64,000 nt of DNA from Thermoanaerobaculia bacterium (GTDB taxonomy: Bacteria; Acidobacteriota; Thermoanaerobaculia; Multivoradales; JAIOJS01), in NCBI GenBank assembly GCA_030429235.1, contig JAUIDB010000022.1, positions 1-64,000 on the forward strand, in the 5' to 3' direction. Both the position numbers and the translations under genes were made by a program. Under the pieces are notes generated by a model. The model made no database searches, was not told the DNA's origin, and worked only from the letters and a program-made list of their open reading frames with translations. Positions 40,044 to 45,972 of this stretch are shown piece by piece (position 1 is the first letter of the stretch; each line of letters starts with the position of its first letter).

Positions 40044-40049
40044 TACAAT
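40044..40049 (+). promoter_or_regulatory. -10 box (TACAAT) and ribosome binding site of the selenoprotein gene
   Basis: TACAAT at 40044-40049 is followed 34 nt later by ATG 40084, with GGAGG at 40075-40079. The short gene therefore has its own promoter and a good Shine-Dalgarno sequence, in support of real translation. No convincing -35 box is seen. Confidence 0.5.
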
Positions 40050-40083
40050 CGGGGTTCAGAAGCCACCCTTACCTGGAGGACTG

Positions 40084-40311
40084 ATGGACAGGATTCGGAT
40101 CGAGTACTGCGGAGTTTGAAACTACCAACCCAGAGCCGCCAGTTTGGCAGCTTCACTGCGAGAGCGGTTCGGTGTCGAAGCCGAACTGATTCGTGGCTCG
40201 GGTGGCGTCTTCGAGATCACGGCTGATGGCCAGCTGATCTTCTCCAAGAAGGCGCTCAACCGTTTTCCTGAGGAGGGTGAGGTCGAGGAACTACTCAGTC
40301 GACCTGCTTGA
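40084..40311 (+). CDS. selW: SelW-like selenoprotein (Rdx/SelT-SelW-SelH family) with in-frame UGA = selenocysteine
   Basis: 75 aa when the TGA at 40117-40119 is read as Sec. The peptide begins MDRIRIEYCGVU, giving the redox motif CxxU (Cys9, Sec12) at the N-terminus, as in SelW. It continues in the same frame with RAASLAASLRERFGVEAELI and then GSGGVFEITADGQLIFSKKA before ending at TGA 40309-40311; the strand-helix-strand order and the (F)EI..DG.LIFSKK phrase match Rdx-family thioredoxin-like proteins. A standard gene caller would stop after 11 codons. It is probably a thiol redox protein. It has its own promoter and ribosome binding site, and its last 17 nt overlap the convergent HTH gene. 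Confidence 0.9.
40132..40154 (+). promoter_or_regulatory. Candidate bacterial SECIS hairpin of the selenoprotein mRNA
   Basis: Starting 13 nt after the UGA, GAGCCGCCA (40133-40141) can pair with TGGCAGCTT (40145-40153): eight pairs including one G-U and with one C-A mismatch. The apical loop GTT (40142-40144) is 23 nt from the UGA and holds the G-U nucleotides expected to contact SelB. Position and size suit a bacterial SECIS; the fold is by eye. Confidence 0.55.
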
Positions 40312-40627
40312 GAAGACCCTCGAGGAAGTCCCGATCGACCAGGCCGATCCGCACCAGTCCCTCGACGAGTTTGCGGGTGGCCACCTCTCCACTGGGGCTG
40401 CTCTTGCCGATGCGCAGTGCCTCGTGCAGGGTCTTCAGGTCGGAACTCAGCGCGGTCAGGATCTTGCTCAGGGTCACCAGGGACGGGAGCTGTCGACCGC
40501 CCTCGTAGGCACTGAGCATCGAGGGCGTGATGCCCGCCTTCTCGGCGACCTCTCGGCCTTCCATTTCGCGCTGGACGCGGATGAGTCGCAGCGCGACCCC
40601 GATTCGTTGCGGGTCAAAACCAGACAT
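40295..40627 (-). CDS. XRE-family helix-turn-helix regulator (110 aa)
   Basis: The Cro/C1-type helix-turn-helix covers residues about 8-65: IGVALRLIRVQREMEGREVA then GITPSMLSAYEGGRQLPSLV. The remaining residues are helical (KLVEGLVRIGLVDRDFLEGL) and may dimerise. The ATG at 40625-40627 is preceded by a consensus TTGACA-17-TACCGT promoter whose start of transcription falls on the ATG, and no ribosome binding site exists, so it is a likely leaderless mRNA. The TAC-G-GTA palindrome at the -10 box might be an autoregulatory operator. It is convergent with, and overlaps, the selenoprotein gene. Confidence 0.88.
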   Translation of the reverse strand: MSGFDPQRIGVALRLIRVQREMEGREVAEKAGITPSMLSAYEGGRQLPSLVTLSKILTALSSDLKTLHEALRIGKSSPSGEVATRKLVEGLVRIGLVDRDFLEGLLKQVD

Positions 40628-40633
40628 GACAGT

Positions 40634-40662
40634 ACGGTATTCCAGTTTGAGGAAAGTGTCAA
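40634..40662 (-). promoter_or_regulatory. Promoter of the XRE regulator (TTGACA-17-TACCGT)
   Basis: On the minus strand, TTGACA (40657-40662) is a perfect -35 box, 17 nt separate it from TACCGT (40634-40639), and ATG follows 6 nt later. This is the clearest sigma-70 promoter in the window and it predicts a leaderless transcript. Confidence 0.7.
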
Positions 40663-40920
40663 GAGCCGAGCAATGATGTCGTCCGTAATCGAGGTCCGTC
40701 GCACGAACTTCGCTCTTTCTGATCGGTGGCCAGGGGCGTTCCCAGGGCTGGAGGCCGAGCCCACTGGCCATCCGAGACCGAGCGCAGCGGGCGAGATCCT
40801 CGGACACACTGCTAGACTCAGGCGCGTCTGAACAGGGAGTACGGCCCGACCGTGGAGGCGACGCGATGGGCGTCGTCGGGCTTCGCGGCGGGGTCCTACC
40901 TGGGAGCTGGGGGCAGGGAG

Positions 40921-43653
40921 ATGAAGAACGGGGAGCGACCAGACGACTGGCCAGCGGGTGAGCGGGCCGGCGAGCCGCTAGACGGCGATTCCGACGCCTC
41001 GTCTTCGGCTGCGCACCCGACCGAGATCGATCCCCTGCGGCGCGCCACCTACGAAGCGGACGAGGACGAGTCGACCCAGGCGGAGGTTGCCCCGAGCGAC
41101 GAAGGGCCGGCCGGCCGGCGTCCCGGCCTCTTTGTCGATGGGCAACTCGTCGGCGGACGCTACCGGGTGGTTCGCTTTCTCGACGAGGGTGGTATGGGTG
41201 CGGTCTACGAGGTAGAGGACGAGGAACTCGGCGGGCGATTGGCCCTCAAGGCGATCCTCCCCGAGCTAGGGTATCGGGCCAACTCCGTGGGTCGCTTCCG
41301 CCGTGAGATCCAACTGGCACGGCGAGTGACTCACGCCAACGTCTGTCGGGTCTTCGATGTCGGCCGCCATGTCGTCGAGGATCGAGATCTCGAGGTTCTC
41401 TTCCTCACGATGGAGTTGGTACAGGGTGAAACTCTGTCGGATCGTCTGAAACGCGACGGCCCACTCGGACCTGGAGAGGCCCTGTCCATCGTGCGTCAGG
41501 TGGCCTCGGCGTTGCAGTCGGCTCACGACGTCGGGGTCGTGCACCGCGACCTGAAGGCGAGCAACATCATGCTCGAAGAGTCAGCAGACGGGGTGCGGGC
41601 AGTGGTGACCGACTTTGGTCTGTCCCGCAGCGTGTTCGAGGATCCCTCCCAGAGTGGTATCACCGCCAGCGGCCACATGGTGGGCACTCCGGCCTACGCG
41701 GCTCCCGAGCAGATCGCGGGCAAACCTCCGACGCCGGCTTGCGACGTCTACAGTCTGGGGCTCGTGCTCTACGAGATGTTACGGGGCAAGCTGCCGTACA
41801 ACGACGACAGTCCTTTCATGGTGGCGATCCAACGGCTGCAGGGCGACCCGTTGCCCCGATTGAGCGAGAGCGGGATCGCGGTCGAGGATCGCTGGGAGGC
41901 CGCTATCGGCCGGTGCCTGGCGATCGATCCCGCCGACCGATTCGCGAGACCCCTCGATCTGGTCGAGGCTTTGGAGAACCCCAAGGTCCCGGTGGCTCCC
42001 GTGGGGTCTCGTCCAGGGCGCGACCCACGGCGCTGGTTGGCACCGGCCCTCGGTGTGGCAGCACTGTTGATCGTAGGCCTGGTCCTGATCCTCGCCTGGT
42101 CGCAGCGTCGGGGTGAGAGTGGAGGAGAGACTGCGGCCGCGCGTCGGGTGGCGATCCTTCCCACCGAGCTCTCGTCCGGGGGCGAAGACTACGTCACCTC
42201 TGAGGTCGAAGTGGCGATCGAGCGGACGCTAGTGGGGGTGCCAGGAGTGCAGCCGGTCTCGATCGACGAAGTGGCTCCGATCGGTGGCGGCATTCCTGCT
42301 GTGACGCAGGCTACCGCTGCGTCGGAGGCACTGGTCAGTCGCGTAGAGGACCGGGGCGGTGATTGGAAGGTCACCTTGAAACGGGTGCTGCCGGACGGAG
42401 CTGTGCAATGGACCGAGGACTTCTCGGCTCCGAAAGGGGATGCCCGATTGCTGGCCACGGCCGTGGCGGCTCACCTCCATCGTGGCTACGCGGACTCTCG
42501 GGGTGAGGCGGGTGGTCGAGAACTCGAAGTGCGCCCAGACGATTACGAGGCCTATCTCGGCTGGCATCGTGTACTGACCGAGCGCCCTCCTGGAACCGAT
42601 TGGGGAGCTGTGGCCGACGGTCTGGCCGCCGTACGGGCTGGTTCGCCCCGGTTCGTCGATGCCTATCTCTTGGAGGCGCGGATACGACGCTACCTCTTCA
42701 CTCGATCCGAGGATGTCGCACAGCTCGAGAGTGCTTACCAGCTGGCTCGCCTAGCGCAAGAGATGGCGCCGAGCGATCCCCGAGGATTCCTGGCCGAGAT
42801 CAGGGCGGCGGCCTCTGCTTCGGACTTCGAGCGAGCCCAGAGAACCATCGACCGGTTGGCTAGCGAGCACCCGGGTGAGGTCGAGGTGCAGTGGGCGACG
42901 GCTCACCTGGCGGAGCGGCAGGGCGACCTCGCCGGTGCGATCGACCGATTGCAGCAGATCGTCGACCGACAGGGCGACTGGACGAGTCTCATGGAACTCG
43001 CTCGGGTCGAGGTCCTCGCTGGTCGCTACGGCGAGGCTCGAACCCACCTGGGCCGGGTCCTCGACCTGTCGCCGCGCAACGATCTGGCGATGAACAAACT
43101 GGGGGAACTCGAACTCGAACATGGTGATCTCGCGACCGCGATCCGGCTCTACGAGGAGATCGTGGCCGAGGGGGGCGATAGCCGCCGCACGAATCTGGGG
43201 CTCTGCTATCTCCTCAACGGTGAGTACGCGACCGCCGTTCAGCACTTCGAGTTGGTGCTGGCGACCGATCCCGAGAATCCGCTGCGGCGCCTGAACCTGG
43301 CTGATGCTCTGGCCTTGGCCGGCGAGAGCGAACGCGCGCAGGATCTCTATCGTCAGACAGTCGAGGATCTCGAGCCCTACCGAGATTCACCCCGGTGGGA
43401 GATCCAGCTGATCCGGGCTCAGGCACTGGCCCAACTAGGGCGCAACGATGAAGCCGTCGCCGCCCTGCAGTCGGACGCCGTCAAGAACGCGAACGTGTCG
43501 CAGGCCTGGTTTACGACCTCTCTCGTTTTCTCTCTGGTGGGCGACGAGAACTCAGCGGTGGCGTTCGCCAACCGAGCGCTGGAGTCGGGGATGAACCTGC
43601 GTTGGTTCGAACTACCCTGGTTCGATCCGATCCGACCTCGGCTCGCTGGCTAG
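40921..43653 (+). CDS. Transmembrane Ser/Thr protein kinase with C-terminal TPR domain
   Basis: 910 aa. An acidic, disordered N-terminus (1-75) is followed by a Hanks-type kinase (about 81-350): LDEGGMGAVYEV glycine loop, Lys110, HRDLKASN (208-215), DFG (231-233) and GTPAYAAPEQ. A membrane helix APALGVAALLIVGLVLILAW (about 374-393) separates it from an extracytoplasmic part with a TolB-N/guanylate-cyclase-associated-like segment and then at least six TPR-like helical hairpins (about 600-890; for example AWFTTSLVFSLVGDENSAVA). The TPR part probably binds a periplasmic partner. ATG 40921 has a purine-rich GGGGGCAGGGAG just upstream; a GTG 69 nt earlier is possible. It stands alone. Confidence 0.9.
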   Translation: MKNGERPDDWPAGERAGEPLDGDSDASSSAAHPTEIDPLRRATYEADEDESTQAEVAPSDEGPAGRRPGLFVDGQLVGGRYRVVRFLDEGGMGAVYEVEDEELGGRLALKAILPELGYRANSVGRFRREIQLARRVTHANVCRVFDVGRHVVEDRDLEVLFLTMELVQGETLSDRLKRDGPLGPGEALSIVRQVASALQSAHDVGVVHRDLKASNIMLEESADGVRAVVTDFGLSRSVFEDPSQSGITASGHMVGTPAYAAPEQIAGKPPTPACDVYSLGLVLYEMLRGKLPYNDDSPFMVAIQRLQGDPLPRLSESGIAVEDRWEAAIGRCLAIDPADRFARPLDLVEALENPKVPVAPVGSRPGRDPRRWLAPALGVAALLIVGLVLILAWSQRRGESGGETAAARRVAILPTELSSGGEDYVTSEVEVAIERTLVGVPGVQPVSIDEVAPIGGGIPAVTQATAASEALVSRVEDRGGDWKVTLKRVLPDGAVQWTEDFSAPKGDARLLATAVAAHLHRGYADSRGEAGGRELEVRPDDYEAYLGWHRVLTERPPGTDWGAVADGLAAVRAGSPRFVDAYLLEARIRRYLFTRSEDVAQLESAYQLARLAQEMAPSDPRGFLAEIRAAASASDFERAQRTIDRLASEHPGEVEVQWATAHLAERQGDLAGAIDRLQQIVDRQGDWTSLMELARVEVLAGRYGEARTHLGRVLDLSPRNDLAMNKLGELELEHGDLATAIRLYEEIVAEGGDSRRTNLGLCYLLNGEYATAVQHFELVLATDPENPLRRLNLADALALAGESERAQDLYRQTVEDLEPYRDSPRWEIQLIRAQALAQLGRNDEAVAALQSDAVKNANVSQAWFTTSLVFSLVGDENSAVAFANRALESGMNLRWFELPWFDPIRPRLAG

Positions 43654-43680
43654 CGCCCCGCCTGACTGCCCCGCGGTCGT

Positions 43681-44025
43681 CTAGGGTCCGTCGACGATCT
43701 CCATCAGCGGGTCGAGTTCGTCCGTTCCGGCCTTACCGGACACGGCCACCGAGTATTTGTAGGTCTTCTTGATCTCGATGAGGTTGGCACCGGTCCAGGC
43801 CTTGTCGTGCGTGTACGGGGTCGCGGCCAAGTGGTGGAACGGCCCTTTCGCTTCGGAGCCCTCGAACCAGATGTTGGTGATTCTCGCGGCGTCGTCCCCG
43901 TTGCTCTCGAGGATGAACTGAGCGACATCCTTGTTGAGCCACTTCAGGGTGACGGGATCCGGGCTGACCTTCTGGATCTTTCCCTTCTTGGGGTCCCACG
44001 AGATCGTGATGGGGATCACGGACAT
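43681..44025 (-). CDS. Conserved-looking small protein of unknown function (114 aa)
   Basis: The protein starts MSVIPITISWDPKKGKIQKV and appears to be a single beta-sandwich domain: alternating strands, two His in GPFHHLAATPYTHD, and a conserved-looking IEIKKTYKYSVAVSGKAG. There is no signal peptide, no cysteine and no membrane helix, so it should be cytosolic. I do not recognise the family; a cupredoxin-like fold without copper ligands is a guess. AAGGAGGAAG is a strong ribosome binding site before ATG 44025, so it is probably well translated. Its upstream region contains the hairpin cluster and CRP-type boxes. Confidence 0.7.
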   Translation of the reverse strand: MSVIPITISWDPKKGKIQKVSPDPVTLKWLNKDVAQFILESNGDDAARITNIWFEGSEAKGPFHHLAATPYTHDKAWTGANLIEIKKTYKYSVAVSGKAGTDELDPLMEIVDGP

Positions 44026-44144
44026 ACTTCCTCCTTGTCGAGACAGTTGTAGCGTCGAGCGTGGCTTGGTTTCGGTATTCCGACTCTAGCAGGTCATGGG
44101 TCGCCGCAACTGGCCAGGTGCGAGGGAAACAACAGGTTCGAGGG

Positions 44145-44280
44145 AAACAAAAGGGCCGCGCCTGAATCTCAGACACGGCCAACGAGAAGGAGGGACGAAC
44201 CGGGGAACGGGGGGTTCCCCTTAGCCGAAAGGTCGTTCCGGGGAGGAACGATGCTTCCGGTGGGTCGCTGGAGGGAAGTC
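44145..44280 (-). ncRNA. Candidate small RNA or structured 5' leader with three hairpins
   Basis: Read on the minus strand, three hairpins follow one another: CGTTCC/GGAACG (44250-44234), GGGGAAC/GTTCCCC (44220-44202) and GGCCG/CGGCC (44180-44154), the last followed by CTTTTGTTT. A -10-like TAGACT at 44281-44276 places a start near 44269. Twin CRP-type boxes lie about 65 and 107 nt upstream of that start. No reading frame occupies the region. It could be an sRNA of about 125 nt, or the leader of the 114-aa protein gene at 44025. Confidence 0.35.
44148..44180 (-). terminator. Terminator-like hairpin with T-rich tail
   Basis: GGCCG (44176-44180 on the minus strand) pairs with CGGCC (44154-44158) across a 17-nt loop, followed directly by CTTTTG. 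The short stem makes this moderate evidence only. Confidence 0.4.
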
Positions 44281-44326
44281 TAGAAGTCACAGGATGGCGG
44301 TGCAGTCTCTTGCGCCACCGAGCTTC

Positions 44327-44342
44327 TGTGATCTGGACCACA
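44327..44342. promoter_or_regulatory. CRP/FNR-type box, near-consensus (TGTGA-N6-CCACA)
   Basis: TGTGATCTGGACCACA differs from the CRP palindrome TGTGA-N6-TCACA at one position. Its centre is 42 bp (four helical turns) from that of the perfect box at 44369-44384. Confidence 0.6.
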
Positions 44343-44395
44343 AAAGAGCCGATTCGACCGTCAGTCCCTGTGAAACTGGTCACAAAGACGGCTCT
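44341..44395 (-). terminator. Probable terminator of the Crp/Fnr gene
   Basis: On the minus strand, AGAGCCG (44395-44389) can pair with CGGCTCT (44351-44345), followed by TTTTG. A smaller inner hairpin GTGA/TCAC lies in the loop. The element begins 90 nt after the regulator's stop codon and overlaps both CRP-type boxes. Confidence 0.45.
44369..44384. promoter_or_regulatory. CRP/FNR-type box, perfect palindrome (TGTGA-N6-TCACA)
   Basis: TGTGAAACTGGTCACA matches the E. coli CRP consensus at all ten core positions. It lies 101 nt beyond the stop codon of a Crp/Fnr gene whose recognition helix (SRERVNHV) keeps the Arg-Glu pair that reads GTGA. Confidence 0.7.
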
Positions 44396-44485
44396 CTCGC
44401 GGCTGGAGGCGAGAGGAATAGCCCCGGCGCAACAGCGGCCTCCGCGACCTTGCCCACGCTCAGAGACAGCCGGCCAACGTCTGGT

Positions 44486-45178
44486 TCAGCAGAGTCGGCG
44501 TAAGGCGTCGGGTTCTTTGACGGTGATGTAGTGGCCAGAGGAAACCGTGACCAGGCCCTTCTTGCGAAGGTCTCCCATGACATGGTTGACGCGCTCCCGC
44601 GAGGCACCGACCATTTCGGCGATGTCGGTCTGGGTCAGCGGGATGCGCAATCGAACCGAGCCGTCCAGGTTGGTTCGTCCGTACCGCTCGGCAAAGAGCA
44701 GGATGCGTTGGGCGACTCGTCCCGTGACGTCGAGGGTCGAGAGGGCTCGGATCTGATCGTTGGCATCGCGAAGCCGCTCGCTCAACTGCCGGGAGAGGTT
44801 CTGGCTGAGTCCAGGAATCGACTCGGTACAGCGTAGAAAGGTCGCTCGGTCCATCCAGAGAAAGGTGGTCTCCTCGACGGTGACGACGTTGGCGCAGCGG
44901 TCGCCGTCTCCGACCAGACTCATCTCGCCGACGGTATCGCCGGGACCGAGAAGGGCCAGGGTCACCTCGTTACCATCTTCCGTGTAGAGCTTGATCTTTA
45001 CCGCGCCCTCGAGGATCAGGTAGACCGCTTCACCCGGTTGTTCGGCGCTCATGACCTGAGTTCCAGGGGGAACGACCGTGCGGCGGAGATTGCCACTCAG
45101 TTGTTCGAGACTCTCCCCGGAAAGCCCTTCGAAGAGGGACAGTGCCGTCAGAATCTCGGTATCGACTCGCGTCGCCAT
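44486..45178 (-). CDS. Crp/Fnr-family transcriptional regulator
   Basis: 230 aa. An N-terminal cyclic-nucleotide-binding fold (about 20-130: VVPPGTQVMSAEQPGEAVYL, then LLGPGDTVGEMSLVGDGDRC) is followed by the dimerisation helix and a winged helix (about 165-215) with TQTDIAEMVGASRERVNHVM. The GEMSLVGDGDRCA segment resembles the cAMP-binding loop of CRP (GELALIYGTPRAA) but lacks its exact Arg-Ala-Ala, so the ligand may differ; there are no Fnr-type N-terminal cysteines. The recognition helix should bind TGTGA half-sites, and two such boxes lie just beyond its 3' end. It is the last gene behind the carbamoyltransferase set, 16 nt after DUF5989. Confidence 0.92.
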   Translation of the reverse strand: MATRVDTEILTALSLFEGLSGESLEQLSGNLRRTVVPPGTQVMSAEQPGEAVYLILEGAVKIKLYTEDGNEVTLALLGPGDTVGEMSLVGDGDRCANVVTVEETTFLWMDRATFLRCTESIPGLSQNLSRQLSERLRDANDQIRALSTLDVTGRVAQRILLFAERYGRTNLDGSVRLRIPLTQTDIAEMVGASRERVNHVMGDLRKKGLVTVSSGHYITVKEPDALRRLC

Positions 45179-45194
45179 GGTGGGTCGGTAGTTC

Positions 45195-45437
45195 TCAGAA
45201 CAGAGCGTAGATGAAGGGAGCCGCGCTCCCGCCGATGATCAGGAAGAAGCTGACCACGAGGAGGGTCACGACGATAGGTCCCAGCCACCACTTCTTGTTG
45301 TGTTTCAGGAAGTCCCAGAATTCGCGGAGCAGCCCTGGAGCTTCGGACTCCGCCTGGGCGGCGAACGTTTCGGGGGCTACAGCGTCGTGCCGATCGGGGC
45401 TGGGCTCCCGAGGCGAGGTGGCGGGTACATCACTCAC
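45195..45437 (-). CDS. DUF5989 family membrane protein (SxtK-like)
   Basis: 80 aa. LLREFWDFLKHNKKWWLGPI followed by a membrane helix (VVTLLVVSFFLIIGGSAAPF) and ending IYALF is the diagnostic sequence of DUF5989, a small one-helix membrane protein. In many genomes it is encoded next to NodU-type carbamoyltransferases and an SxtJ-like protein, as here. Its role is unknown; it may anchor the enzyme to the membrane. AAGGAG stands 7 nt before GTG 45437, so that start is preferred to the TTG two codons upstream. Confidence 0.88.
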   Translation of the reverse strand: MSDVPATSPREPSPDRHDAVAPETFAAQAESEAPGLLREFWDFLKHNKKWWLGPIVVTLLVVSFFLIIGGSAAPFIYALF

Positions 45438-45534
45438 GAGCAAACTCCTTCTCTCGGCCAGATCATACCCTCAATAGGAACTCAACGTTCACGCCGGTGC
45501 CTGGGAGGGATCGAGCCTGGGCTCTGAAGCCGAC

Positions 45535-45942
45535 TCAGAACTGTCGGAAGTAGCGGTCCGGCGGCGGCGCCGGGGGGCGGGGAATCCAGTAGCTGGTGGC
45601 TTTGCGATCGAAGGACCGTTGCAGCGAATCGCGTCCCAAGAGACGGCCGAGCAGCGCGAGTGGTGTGAACATCCCGTAGTAGATCAGGCCGAGGGTCAGA
45701 TGGGTCAAGGTCCAGCCGATTGGGTAGGTCAGCGTCATCCAGGCCACGAAGATCGGCCGGCGGAGCGATGGCACCGAGTAGTAGGTGACCACCAGGAGGG
45801 CGCCAGCCCCCCACAGGAATCTGGAGATCTCAACGCTGCCCGTACGCCAAGCGATGACGCCGCCGAGGATGCCGAAGAAGCAGAAGAGGGCGAGTCCGAA
45901 CCAGCGGAGTTCGCGGGGGCTGGGGTCCTTGCGTATCGACAT
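45535..45942 (-). CDS. SxtJ-family membrane protein
   Basis: 135 aa. Two hydrophobic segments near the N-terminus (LALFCFFGILGGVIAW and FLWGAGALLVVTYYSVPSLR) and one more at about 67-90 (FVAWMTLTYPIGWTLTHLTL) fit the SxtJ family. The motif FDRKATSYWIPRPPAPPPDR near the C-terminus is the conserved end of these proteins. It lies between the carbamoyltransferase gene (30 nt upstream) and the DUF5989 gene. The biochemical role is not established; it probably assists the carbamoyltransferase at the membrane. Confidence 0.85.
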   Translation of the reverse strand: MSIRKDPSPRELRWFGLALFCFFGILGGVIAWRTGSVEISRFLWGAGALLVVTYYSVPSLRRPIFVAWMTLTYPIGWTLTHLTLGLIYYGMFTPLALLGRLLGRDSLQRSFDRKATSYWIPRPPAPPPDRYFRQF

Positions 45943-45972
45943 GCTCGGGTCTCTCGGGATTGCGTCGGAGGT

